Shown here piece by piece: positions 17,759-26,652 of a stretch of 64,000 nt of DNA. This DNA is from Rhodoferax aquaticus. Lineage in GTDB: Bacteria; Pseudomonadota; Gammaproteobacteria; Burkholderiales; Burkholderiaceae_C. The stretch covers positions 2,232,001 through 2,296,000 of the forward strand of contig NZ_CP036282.1 of the NCBI RefSeq assembly GCF_006974105.1, in the 5' to 3' direction. Position 1 is the stretch's first letter. Every line of letters begins with the position of its first letter. Position numbers and translations under genes: made by a program. The notes beneath the pieces are model-generated. The model did no database searches. It was not told the origin of the DNA and saw nothing but the letters and a program-made list of their open reading frames with translations.

Positions 17759-17769
17759 TATCAACCTTC

Positions 17770-17801
17770 GGCAAGCTGCGCTGTGCGTGGCTTGCCTTTT
17801 T
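17770..17801 (+). terminator. Intra-operon terminator or attenuating hairpin
   Basis: The 7-bp stem GGCAAGC / GCTTGCC with a 13-base loop is followed by five T residues. It lies between the binding-protein gene and the hydrolase gene and would let only part of the transcripts continue. Confidence 0.65.
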
Positions 17802-17828
17802 CCCCAGTAACCGTTTGAGGATACGACT

Positions 17829-18683
17829 GTGAAACTTGTGCGCTATGGACTGCCGGGCCAAGAAAAACCGGGTGTTTTGGACCCCCAGGGCCGTGTGCGG
17901 GACCTCTCGGGTGTGATCGCGGATGTGGGGGGCGAAGCCCTGCTGCCGCACAACCTAGATGCCTTGCGCAAAGTGGTGATTGAAACCCTGCCGGTGGTGC
18001 AGGGGACTGCGCAAAAGGACTTGCGCTTGGGACCCTGCGTAGGCAAGGTGGGTAAGTTCATTTGCATAGGCTTGAACTATTCAGACCATGCGGCTGAGAG
18101 CGGGATGCAGGTGCCGCCGGAACCTGTCGTCTTTAACAAATGGACCAGCGCGATCGTGGGGCCAGATGATGCAGTGGAGATTCCGCGCGGCTCAGTGAAG
18201 ACCGATTGGGAGGTGGAGCTTGGCGTCGTGATTGGCAAAGGTGGCCGCTATATCGACGAAGCCGATGCCCTGTCCCATGTGGCGGGCTACTGCGTGGTCA
18301 ACGATGTCTCCGAGCGTGAATACCAACTGGATCGCAGCGGCACCTGGGACAAGGGCAAAGGTTGCGACACTTTTGGCCCCACCGGCCCTTGGCTCGTCAC
18401 AGCGGATGAAGTGCCTGACCCACAGGCTCTGAAAATGTGGCTCGACGTAGATGGCAAGCGCTATCAAAACGGCAGCACATCCACCATGGTCTATGGGGTG
18501 AAATTTCTGATCTCTTATTTAAGTCGCTTCATGAGCCTGCAGCCGGGTGACGTGATCTCCACCGGCACGCCGCCGGGTGTGGGCATGGGGCAAAAGCCGC
18601 CCGTGTACCTGCGCGCTGGCCAAACCATCCACCTGGGCATTGATGGCCTGGGGACCCAAACCCAAAAGACCGTCCAAGCCTGA
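17829..18683 (+). CDS. FAH-family hydrolase, probable 2,4-diketo-3-deoxy-L-fuconate hydrolase
   Basis: A 284-residue fumarylacetoacetate-hydrolase-fold protein. The family metal site is visible: KFICIGLNYSDHA, the acidic motif DWEVELGVVIGK, and later NDVSERE and GDVISTGTPPGVG. In the Xanthomonas/Burkholderia pathway this enzyme splits 2,4-diketo-3-deoxy-L-fuconate into pyruvate and L-lactate, which fits the dehydrogenase and dehydratase encoded on either side. The start is GTG at 17829 with GAGGA upstream. Databases often label such proteins ureidoglycolate lyase or 2-hydroxyhepta-2,4-diene-1,7-dioate isomerase; context argues against these. Confidence 0.83.
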   Translation: MKLVRYGLPGQEKPGVLDPQGRVRDLSGVIADVGGEALLPHNLDALRKVVIETLPVVQGTAQKDLRLGPCVGKVGKFICIGLNYSDHAAESGMQVPPEPVVFNKWTSAIVGPDDAVEIPRGSVKTDWEVELGVVIGKGGRYIDEADALSHVAGYCVVNDVSEREYQLDRSGTWDKGKGCDTFGPTGPWLVTADEVPDPQALKMWLDVDGKRYQNGSTSTMVYGVKFLISYLSRFMSLQPGDVISTGTPPGVGMGQKPPVYLRAGQTIHLGIDGLGTQTQKTVQA

Positions 18684-18684
18684 C

Positions 18685-19977
18685 ATGACCAAAGTTACCA
18701 ATATGCGCGTCGTGGACGTGCGCTTCCCCACGTCCCAACATCTCGATGGCTCGGATGCCATGAACCCGGACCCGGACTATTCTGCGGCCTATGTCATTCT
18801 GGAGACAGACACAGCGGGAGTGGAGGGGCATGGGCTGACCTTCACGATTGGGCGGGGCAATGAGATTTGCTGCACCGCCATTGAGGCCATGCGCCATCTG
18901 GTGGTGGGCTTGGACATGGACTGGGTGGCGCAGGACATGGGGCGCTTCTGGCGCTACATCACCTCCGACAGCCAACTGCGCTGGATTGGTCCAGACAAGG
19001 GCGCAATGCACTTGGCCACCGGCGCGGTGGTCAATGCAGTGTGGGACCTGTGGGCCAAGTTGGAAGGGGTGCCCGTGTGGAAGCTGGTGTCCCGCATGAG
19101 CCCAGAAGAGCTGGTGAAGCTCATTGACTTCCGCTACATCACCGACTGCATTACGCCAGACGAGGCCTTGGCACTACTGCGCAAGCAGGCAGTGGGCAAA
19201 GAGGAACGCTGGGCTACCTTGGAGCGCGAGGGCTATCCGTGCTACACCACATCGGCTGGTTGGCTAGGCTATGACGATGACAAACTGCGCCGCCTATGCA
19301 AAGAGGCCACGGACGCCGGGTTCAACCACATCAAGCTGAAGGTAGGGCGCGACAAGGCCGACGACATACGCCGACTGCGCATAGCGCGTGAGGTGCTGGG
19401 CCCTGACCGCCACCTGATGATTGACGCCAATCAGGTGTGGGAGGTGAATCAGGCCGTGGAATGGGTGCGCGAGTTGGCATTTGCCAAGCCTTGGTTCATT
19501 GAAGAACCCACAAGCCCCGATGACATTGAGGGCCATCGCGTGATCCGCGAGGGCGTGCATCCGGTCAAGGTTGCCACCGGCGAGATGTGCCAAAACCGCA
19601 TTATCTTTAAGCAGCTCATCATGCGGGGCGCGATTGATGTAGTGCAGATTGACTCCTGCCGCCTAGGGGGCGTCAACGAAATTTTGGCCGTGATGCTGAT
19701 GGCGGCGAAGTACAACTTGCCAGTCTGCCCACATGCTGGCGGCGTGGGCCTGTGCGAGTACGTGCAGCACTTGTCCATGATCGACTACCTGTGCATTGCA
19801 GGCACTCGGGAGGGGCGTGTGATTGAGTTTGTGGATCACTTGCACGAGCATTTTGTGGATCCTTGTCTCATTGAGAACGCGGCCTACATGCCTCCGCAAG
19901 CAGCAGGATTTTCGATTGAGATGAAGCCCGAGTCACTCAAGCAGTACACCTTCAAACCCAAAGCCATTGCGGCATGA
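18685..19977 (+). CDS. fucD: L-fuconate dehydratase (enolase superfamily)
   Basis: A 430-residue mandelate-racemase-group enolase superfamily member that removes water from L-fuconate to give 2-keto-3-deoxy-L-fuconate. The catalytic set reads almost residue for residue with Xanthomonas FucD: the Lys-x-Lys base Lys217/Lys219 in IKLKVGRD, metal ligands Asp247 (DANQVW), Glu273 (EEPTSPDD) and Glu300 (ATGEM), and His350 in CPHAGGVGLCEYVQ. The ATG at 18685 was chosen; it lies one base after the previous stop, and FucD-like sequence begins there. The stop overlaps the next start as ATGA, so the lactonase is translationally coupled. Confidence 0.93.
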   Translation: MTKVTNMRVVDVRFPTSQHLDGSDAMNPDPDYSAAYVILETDTAGVEGHGLTFTIGRGNEICCTAIEAMRHLVVGLDMDWVAQDMGRFWRYITSDSQLRWIGPDKGAMHLATGAVVNAVWDLWAKLEGVPVWKLVSRMSPEELVKLIDFRYITDCITPDEALALLRKQAVGKEERWATLEREGYPCYTTSAGWLGYDDDKLRRLCKEATDAGFNHIKLKVGRDKADDIRRLRIAREVLGPDRHLMIDANQVWEVNQAVEWVRELAFAKPWFIEEPTSPDDIEGHRVIREGVHPVKVATGEMCQNRIIFKQLIMRGAIDVVQIDSCRLGGVNEILAVMLMAAKYNLPVCPHAGGVGLCEYVQHLSMIDYLCIAGTREGRVIEFVDHLHEHFVDPCLIENAAYMPPQAAGFSIEMKPESLKQYTFKPKAIAA

Positions 19978-20846
19978 AGATAGACACCCATCAGCACTAT
20001 TGGCGCTACCGTGCCCAAGAGTTTCCGTGGATTGCGGACTCCATGCCCCTGCTCAAACGCGACCGTTTGCCTACAGACGTCGAATCCGCCATGGCGAACG
20101 CCGGGGTAACGGGCGCCGTAGCGGTTCAGGCGCGCTCCGTGGCCGCCGAGACAGACTTTTTGCTCCAGTTAGCAGATCAAGTTCCAAGCGTGATGGGGGT
20201 TGTTGGGTGGGCAGATTTGCGGGCTGGTGACCTGCAGCAGCAGCTGGACCGTTGGTGCGCGCATCCCGCATTCAAGGGCTTGCGCCATATTTTGCAAGAT
20301 GAGTCTGACGTAAGCGATTGGGTGAATGACGTACTGGTGAATTTCGGTTTACGCACTTTGCAACAACGTCACTTGGTGTACGACGTGTTGGTGTATCACC
20401 ATCAGCTGCCATTGGTGCATGCGTTTTGCGCCGCGCATGACACGCATTGGCTGGCGTTAGACCATATGGCGAAACCGGCTGTGCGCGACTGGGCGCGAGC
20501 GCCAGATGCATTGCGCGAGTGGGGTCGCAACTTGGATATCTTGGGCACGCTGCCTCACGTGATGTGCAAGCTATCTGGTGCGGTGACAGAAACAGACTGG
20601 GCCGTCCACGGTGCTGCGCGCCCCGCCGATGCCAAAGTCATATGGTCGTGTTTCGATCGCGCGCTGGACGCATTTGGTCCCAACCGCATCATGTTCGGCT
20701 CGGACTGGCCGGTGTGCCAGCTTGCAGCGCCTTATGAATCAGTGTACGACTTGGCTTCGCAATGGGCTGCCAAACGCTTGAGTGAATCTGAGCAAACTGC
20801 GTTTTGGAGCGGCAATGCGCTTCGGTGCTACGGGCTAACGGCATAG
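19974..20846 (+). CDS. Amidohydrolase, probable L-fuconolactonase
   Basis: A 290-residue amidohydrolase-2 (COG3618) protein. The metal-site motifs are IDTHQHYW at the N-terminus, DHMAKP in the middle, and MFGSDWPVC near the C-terminus. In sugar oxidation clusters this family opens the 1,5-lactone made by the sugar dehydrogenase, here L-fucono-lactone to L-fuconate. It overlaps fucD by four bases and is followed by the L-fucose dehydrogenase gene after 43 bases, placing the first three enzyme steps side by side. Confidence 0.87.
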   Translation: MKIDTHQHYWRYRAQEFPWIADSMPLLKRDRLPTDVESAMANAGVTGAVAVQARSVAAETDFLLQLADQVPSVMGVVGWADLRAGDLQQQLDRWCAHPAFKGLRHILQDESDVSDWVNDVLVNFGLRTLQQRHLVYDVLVYHHQLPLVHAFCAAHDTHWLALDHMAKPAVRDWARAPDALREWGRNLDILGTLPHVMCKLSGAVTETDWAVHGAARPADAKVIWSCFDRALDAFGPNRIMFGSDWPVCQLAAPYESVYDLASQWAAKRLSESEQTAFWSGNALRCYGLTA

Positions 20847-20865
20847 TTGCACCACGATTGGGTGA

Positions 20866-21666
<801 letters not shown>

Positions 21667-21678
21667 GAGGGGAACGCG

Positions 21679-22017
21679 ATGCGTTATGCCTTAGCGCTGG
21701 ATTTGGTGGATGACGCGCAGCGCATTGCCGAGTATGAGAAAGCCCATGAACGTATATGGCCAGGCGTTCGCGATCACTTGCGAGAACACGGTGTGCTACA
21801 GATGCAAATCTACCGCTTGGGCACGCGGCTGTTTATGGTGATGGACGTTGACCCGGTGGTGTACAGCGCCGAGAGCATGGCCCACGCATCGTCGAAAAAT
21901 CCCACCATCATGGAGTGGGAGCGCTTGATGTGGACCTACCAAGTGCCAACGCCATGGACCCCGGTTGGCACCAAGTGGACGCCTATGTCTTGCGTTTTTG
22001 ACTTGGCATCTCAGTAG
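21679..22017 (+). CDS. L-fucose/L-rhamnose mutarotase (RhaM/FucM-like)
   Basis: A 112-residue protein of the L-rhamnose mutarotase family, which speeds alpha/beta interconversion of 6-deoxy-hexoses. Family landmarks are YEKAHERIWPGVRDHL near the N-terminus, QIYRLGTRLFMVMD, and PTIMEWERLMWTYQVPTPW. GGAGGGG precedes the ATG. As last gene of the L-fucose operon it most likely supplies the beta anomer to the dehydrogenase. The next gene is convergent, with only 10 bases between stops. Confidence 0.9.
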   Translation: MRYALALDLVDDAQRIAEYEKAHERIWPGVRDHLREHGVLQMQIYRLGTRLFMVMDVDPVVYSAESMAHASSKNPTIMEWERLMWTYQVPTPWTPVGTKWTPMSCVFDLASQ

Positions 22018-22027
22018 CCCACCGCGC

Positions 22028-23263
22028 TTACTTGCTGGCTACGTTGCACTCTCTGCGCAGCAAGGCCAAGGCATCATGCAGTTGGTAGTCAAAGTCGCTA
22101 AGCAATACCGCTTCCGCCTCTTCAATGAAGTTGTCCCAAAGACTCACGTAATCAGCGCATGCGTGTATAGGGGCGTGCTCTTGGATAAAGTCGCGCGCAG
22201 CCTGATGATTGAGGCCACTTTTCCGCAATTTGCGAACCAATGTGGTCGCCGTTTTCTCGGTAAGCAGAGTGCGCTGGGGGCTTCCCGCTGCAATACTGAG
22301 AAAAAGTGTCAACAAGGAGCTCTCGTCACTGTGGCCACCTGCGGCTTTGTCCCAGGTCTTCGAAATCTGCCGCTCGATATGCTCCACCTCTGCCTGCAGG
22401 TCTTCGATCCAAAAGTACCGGCCTACAAATCCGGCAGTTTGGTCGAACAACTTACGCGGCAGCACCTGGGCATCCAGAATCCGCGGCATGTCTTCAAGTA
22501 CCGAATCCTTGACCCGTTCAACCACCTCTTTGTATTCCGAAGGTAGCCCCTTAGGCAAAGGCACTGAGACCATGTCGGGCTCATTCGCAAAAGACTTGCG
22601 AAGCGCACCAACCATCTTCTCAAACATCGGCCAATCTGGCATCTCGCTACGTCTTAGCGCAAGCGCTAGCAAGCCCGTGCGAATCACGGCCTCTGCATCG
22701 GTGCCGGCCTCTTCTAAGTCGGTTTGTTCAAGCCCCAACTCCTGGGCGAACCATGTGGCGGCACCTACCGTGTTGGCAATTTGACTGCGTGCTAGAAGCT
22801 CGGCTTGGTAATCCGCCAAAGGGCGTAAGGACCACTTAGCCAAAATCGGAATGTGTTCATCTTGAAAACCCGCACTGTCATGCATGCCGAAGTGCGTGTT
22901 TTGCGGCATCGCAATAAGCGCCTTCAACATGTCAGACGCTGTCTTGGAGCGCGACATAAAGGAGTGGTCTTGCAAAGACTGGGCGGCGCGTGCCAAGTTG
23001 CCTCCAGAGCTGTGCTCTAAGCACAAACTCACCAGATTGACGATACGGTGCCGCGCCAACTCAATGTCAGGCCTTAGGTTTTCGTTTCCAAAGTACCGGG
23101 CAATCTGCACCATGCCTTTTGGTGCGTCCACGCAAATGGCGTCTAGTTTTTCTTGGCTGATGATGCCGTGGGCCATGCCAAACTGCAGCGCCTTTTCAAA
23201 GAAAGTGCGCTGGTCATAAATGGCGACCCCTAAGTCAAGGTCTTGGTGAGACGGCTTGTGCAT
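22028..23263 (-). CDS. Unrecognised protein, last gene of the J-domain cluster
   Basis: A 411-residue protein I cannot assign. It is largely helical, soluble, without signal peptide or membrane segments. Visible stretches include IYDQRTFFEKALQFGMAHGI, NTHFGMHDSAGFQDEHI, and an acidic C-terminal part. The ATG at 23263 is chosen because a longer frame upstream would overlap the neighbouring gene; no strong ribosome site precedes it. It lies 25 bases after the 248-residue gene and appears to be the last of a four-gene minus-strand unit that begins with a J-domain protein, so a chaperone-linked role is possible but unproven. Confidence 0.72.
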   Translation of the reverse strand: MHKPSHQDLDLGVAIYDQRTFFEKALQFGMAHGIISQEKLDAICVDAPKGMVQIARYFGNENLRPDIELARHRIVNLVSLCLEHSSGGNLARAAQSLQDHSFMSRSKTASDMLKALIAMPQNTHFGMHDSAGFQDEHIPILAKWSLRPLADYQAELLARSQIANTVGAATWFAQELGLEQTDLEEAGTDAEAVIRTGLLALALRRSEMPDWPMFEKMVGALRKSFANEPDMVSVPLPKGLPSEYKEVVERVKDSVLEDMPRILDAQVLPRKLFDQTAGFVGRYFWIEDLQAEVEHIERQISKTWDKAAGGHSDESSLLTLFLSIAAGSPQRTLLTEKTATTLVRKLRKSGLNHQAARDFIQEHAPIHACADYVSLWDNFIEEAEAVLLSDFDYQLHDALALLRRECNVASK

Positions 23264-23288
23264 AGACAGGATAGAAGAGGGCAGTGCG

Positions 23289-24035
23289 CTAAATGGCCGA
23301 CTCTTCGTCTGATTCACGCGATGCAGGTGTGGCGCGACCACGGTCAGTGTCACCGGTTTCCACCCTAGCGTCCTCTTCTTCGAGTTCGTGTTCCTCTCCA
23401 AGGCCCAGGTCATGGGCACGCGCTTTTGCCCGCAGCACCAAGAGCATCTCAATGAACAAATCAGGGTTCTGATAACGCAGTATCCACGCCAACTCCATCC
23501 AGTCTTGGTCAGCCACCTCCTCTTGCTCTAAGCGAGGACTGGCGTAGGCATTTCCATACAGCGCGGACTCGCTGAGCATCTCACCATCGTCTTCAATGGT
23601 GTCAAAGTTGCCAGTTCTCGCAAATGCCTCAATACGACTCCACTTCTCTGTGAAGTAGTCCGCCAGGGCTTCACTGCCCCCGTCTAGATCACCGATAGCG
23701 TTGAGAAACTCCGCAGGTTCCTTGTCCCCGCGAAAAATCACAGAGTTCATCATGCCGCGCAAGTGGGTGCGGGTCAGGTCTTTGTACTGTTTTTCAATGA
23801 CCACCGCGCGAGCAAACATTTCTGGCGACACCAGCATGTTGACGACAGACTCTTTGGAGTCATCGTATTCACGAATGACTGCCAACACATCTTTGGCTGG
23901 TAGTTGTTCCAGCACCACCATCAAGGCATGGTCGCCTTCGGTGTCTGCCAACTCACTGAGGGCGGACTCTGCTCCAACAATGTCGCCAGCGGCAATCAGA
24001 CTTTGGGTTTTTGTAATCAGGGCTAAATGGTTCAT
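23289..24035 (-). CDS. Unrecognised acidic protein of the J-domain cluster
   Basis: A 248-residue soluble, acidic protein without recognised domain. The N-terminus reads MNHLALITKTQSLIAAGDIV and suggests a repeat-like helical fold (ALSELADTEGDHALMVVLEQLP). The last 35 residues are strongly charged (GEEHELEEEDARVE...). It sits between two other unknown genes with gaps of 25 and 17 bases, consistent with one operon. No signal peptide or membrane segment. Function unknown. Confidence 0.72.
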   Translation of the reverse strand: MNHLALITKTQSLIAAGDIVGAESALSELADTEGDHALMVVLEQLPAKDVLAVIREYDDSKESVVNMLVSPEMFARAVVIEKQYKDLTRTHLRGMMNSVIFRGDKEPAEFLNAIGDLDGGSEALADYFTEKWSRIEAFARTGNFDTIEDDGEMLSESALYGNAYASPRLEQEEVADQDWMELAWILRYQNPDLFIEMLLVLRAKARAHDLGLGEEHELEEEDARVETGDTDRGRATPASRESDEESAI

Positions 24036-24052
24036 CGTGTTGCTGCAGCGAA

Positions 24053-24592
24053 TTAGTCTTTGCGGTCGAAGCCTTGCTCCGCCATCCAGTCGGCACCCGC
24101 TTCATCTCGGGCTTGCGCTTCGCGCTCATCATCGCCGTCAAAGTCCTCACCGTCGTTGTCCGATGATTCGTCATCGTTGTCGTCGCTGGCGGTATGGTCA
24201 CCATCTGCCTTGCCATACATGTACTCCAAGCCAGCTGCCACCGACAAAAGCCACGCACCTTTGGGCTGCTGCAGCACTAGGGCCGCCAGTTCTTTGGCCC
24301 AAGGCGCAAGTGTCACCAAGTTAGAGAAAGAGTCCCAATCCGGTAGTTCCTCTGACTCATGGCTAATCAAGTCTTCCATAGCCGCGGCATTGTGAAACCT
24401 GAACGCTTGATGAAACACAACCGAAACCATTTCTGGACTTAACTCGATCATTTGAATCAAGAAGCCAAGCTCTTTGCGGCGTTGCGCTAAGCGCTGCTTC
24501 AATACATCTCGACCCTCAGAGTCAAAGGTCAAATCATCAATTTCCGCTTGATAAGCTGGGCGCAGGGCGCGAAAAAACGGGGAAATACTCAT
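24053..24592 (-). CDS. Unrecognised protein with Asp-rich tail, J-domain cluster
   Basis: A 179-residue soluble protein. The first 130 residues are helical (SPFFRALRPAYQAEIDDLTF, RRKELGFLIQMIELSPEMV). Then a long Asp/Ser/Glu-rich stretch follows (DDNDDESSDNDGEDFDGDD) before the end. Such acidic tails occur on chaperone partners and on nucleic-acid mimics, but no family is recognised. It starts 16 bases after the J-domain gene stop. Confidence 0.72.
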   Translation of the reverse strand: MSISPFFRALRPAYQAEIDDLTFDSEGRDVLKQRLAQRRKELGFLIQMIELSPEMVSVVFHQAFRFHNAAAMEDLISHESEELPDWDSFSNLVTLAPWAKELAALVLQQPKGAWLLSVAAGLEYMYGKADGDHTASDDNDDESSDNDGEDFDGDDEREAQARDEAGADWMAEQGFDRKD

Positions 24593-24608
24593 AGATCAGC
24601 GCTGCAAA

Positions 24609-24893
24609 TCAAGAAGACTGTGTAATGGTTGAGAAATAAGACTGCCAAATCTCGCGGGCAGTATCAATGGGGCTGTCCAACAAGTTGCGTTTGCGATTTT
24701 CGTCATACGCTTGGCGGGAGTCCGCATCAGACAGCACGTCATAGGCCTCCTGCGCAGTTCTAAAGCGCGCAGGGGCGTCAGCACTCGGGTTTCTGTCAGG
24801 GTGGTATTGTGAGGCTTTTTGGCGAAATGCCTTTTTGATGTCTGAGAGGCTTGCGCCAGCATCTAATCCAAGTGCTGAGTAATGGTCCGTCAT
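24609..24893 (-). CDS. Small J-domain (DnaJ-like) co-chaperone
   Basis: A 94-residue protein that is almost only a J domain. Helix II (IKKAFRQKASQY), the essential HPD tripeptide at 31-33, and helix III (ARFRTAQEAYDVLSDADSRQAYDENRK) are complete, so it should stimulate the ATPase of a DnaK/Hsp70. It lacks the Gly/Phe and zinc-finger parts of true DnaJ, so specificity must come from a partner. First gene of the minus-strand unit whose other three members are unrecognised; those may be its clients or adaptors. Confidence 0.88.
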   Translation of the reverse strand: MTDHYSALGLDAGASLSDIKKAFRQKASQYHPDRNPSADAPARFRTAQEAYDVLSDADSRQAYDENRKRNLLDSPIDTAREIWQSYFSTITQSS

Positions 24894-24929
24894 TCAATAT
24901 CAAGTATTTGGGGCAGTTGTTGCCCCACT

Positions 24930-26288
24930 TTAGTACACGTTCTTGTTTTGGATGGTCGCAAATGGGGTCAAAGCGATGATCTTCAAGTCTAGCCAAACGG
25001 ACCAGTGCTCAAGGTAATAGATGTCGTGCTTGACACGACCTTCCATCTTGTCAAGCGTATCTGTCTCGCCCCGATAGCCACAGATTTGCGCCCAGCCAGT
25101 GATGCCGGGCTTAACCTTGTGTCGCAGAGCGTACTTGGGTATGAGCTTCACGTAGTCACGGTTGTGTTGCAGCGCATGCGGGCGTGGTCCTACGACAGAC
25201 ATTTTGCCTTGCAAAACGTTAATGAACTGCGGCAATTCGTCCAAACTGGTACGCCGCAAAAATCCACCCACTTTGGTAATACGCGCATCCGCACGCTTGG
25301 CTTGGGTCACGGTATCTGGCGCATCTTGGTGCAAGTACATGGACCTAAATTTGTAAACCCAAATTTCCTCGTCATTCCACCCCAGTCGCTTTTGCGAAAA
25401 CAAAACGGGGCCGGGTGAGCTGACCTTGACCGCTATCGCAATGACGAGCAGTACTGGGCTCAGTAGCACCAGCGCAATCGCAGCCACCGTGTAGTCCACT
25501 AGGGCTTTGGCCACTGTTCTGCCGCCAAACATGGGAGATACCGAAATGTCCACCATGGGTATGCCTACGGTAATGCTCATACCGTGGTTAAGGATCTGGT
25601 ACATCATGATGTCAGGCAGCAAGCGAATGTTTGCCACCGAGTGACGCAGCGAGTGCAAGACTTCTTCTAGGTTGGATTGGTTGGAGATACTCAGACCAAT
25701 CCAGATTTCGTCAGGCTTCAGCTCTTCATCCAGCTTCTTCAGGTTGGTCCCGTCGCCGCGCAGCACCGTCCTCACAATGTCAAAACCGCTCCACGTGGAG
25801 TTTTCTATCCTCTGCTTAACGGTCTCTAAAACATGGGCATCTCCGTACAAAATCACCGTTTTGTGTTGGTATCCAGCACGGCGCATCCTCGCCATAGCTA
25901 AAAAAGAGATGACACGCGCGATCCATAGCGTCATGGTTCCCGCAGCAAGCCACGTAACAAGCCAGATCCGGGAATAGGTTTCAGCACTCTTCGTCAGGGC
26001 CAGTAACACAATGAGCAAAACCCACGTTGCCAACCACCCCACAGTAACCCGGCCCACCATAGACACCAAGGAGCCGCCTGGCCACATACGGTAGAGCTTC
26101 CCAAAGAGCAGCGCGGCAAAAAGCGCAGTTACAAGAATTAACAACTTTTCGTTCGGCCGGATCTCTTGAATCCCTGAAAAACGGATTTGAAACGAAATCC
26201 ACCCACCCAAGCAAACCGCCAAAAAATCTAGCAACTGGACCATGAAGCCAGTGGCCGATGAAGACTTTCGAACTGAGAATGAGCTCAC
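24930..26288 (-). CDS. Undecaprenyl-phosphate glucose phosphotransferase (WcaJ/EpsB-like)
   Basis: A 452-residue polyisoprenyl-phosphate hexose-1-phosphate transferase that starts repeat-unit assembly by placing glucose-1-phosphate (likely) on undecaprenyl phosphate. Four N-terminal membrane helices, a CoA-binding-like Rossmann middle domain (VILYGDAHVLETVKQRIENS), and the C-terminal bacterial sugar transferase domain are seen, the latter with SSPGPVLFSQKRLG, KFRSM, RRTSLDELPQF, MSVVGPRPH and KPGITGWAQICGYRGET. It is divergent from the EPS export operon, sharing a regulatory region of about 360 bases. Confidence 0.9.
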   Translation of the reverse strand: MSSFSVRKSSSATGFMVQLLDFLAVCLGGWISFQIRFSGIQEIRPNEKLLILVTALFAALLFGKLYRMWPGGSLVSMVGRVTVGWLATWVLLIVLLALTKSAETYSRIWLVTWLAAGTMTLWIARVISFLAMARMRRAGYQHKTVILYGDAHVLETVKQRIENSTWSGFDIVRTVLRGDGTNLKKLDEELKPDEIWIGLSISNQSNLEEVLHSLRHSVANIRLLPDIMMYQILNHGMSITVGIPMVDISVSPMFGGRTVAKALVDYTVAAIALVLLSPVLLVIAIAVKVSSPGPVLFSQKRLGWNDEEIWVYKFRSMYLHQDAPDTVTQAKRADARITKVGGFLRRTSLDELPQFINVLQGKMSVVGPRPHALQHNRDYVKLIPKYALRHKVKPGITGWAQICGYRGETDTLDKMEGRVKHDIYYLEHWSVWLDLKIIALTPFATIQNKNVY

Positions 26289-26652
26289 ACGAAGCCTCCA
26301 TTCATCAGCGCACCGTTTGAGACCCTGCTCACTCTTTCGTAGCTAGGGGGATTTGCTGCATCAGCGTATTTCATGGGTTTGCTCACCTGAATCCAAGTTG
26401 AAAAATCGCGCTTAGCTCTTGTTGGCTTTGTCGAACGAGTGTCGCATTTTATTGAGTCACAAGGCTGTTACCAATGTTGTGTGTGGCATTTTCGTGAAAA
26501 ATGCCTAATACTCTTTCTTTGTTTTTTGGCAAGAGATGTTTCCAGTGGTTGCTACACTAGAATGTGTTAGCAAGTAAAATAATTTGCAACAATCAAGTCG
26601 CCTTGTTCTGGGTCTTCCAGGTTGGCGGTACCGTTTTATCCTGGGAGTTTTT
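26289..26652. promoter_or_regulatory. Divergent promoter region of the EPS locus
   Basis: No gene is seen in these 364 bases between the priming transferase and the outer-membrane barrel gene. They are AT-richer than the flanks. Two inverted repeats stand out: GGCATTTT/AAAATGCC (26485-26505, 5-base loop) and TTGCTACAC/GTGTTAGCAA around 26549-26573. Promoters for both directions must lie here; I could not fix a convincing -35/-10 pair. Confidence 0.55.

Noticed and set aside
16754..17764. A 336-codon open frame antisense to the sugar-binding protein gene.
   Set aside because: Long antisense frames are common opposite GC-rich coding DNA; the plus strand has signal peptide, ribosome site and family motifs.
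18577..18684. A longer N-terminus for the L-fuconate dehydratase.
   Set aside because: It would overlap the preceding hydrolase gene by over 100 bases and adds residues without family resemblance; ATG 18685 fits FucD numbering with an offset of one.
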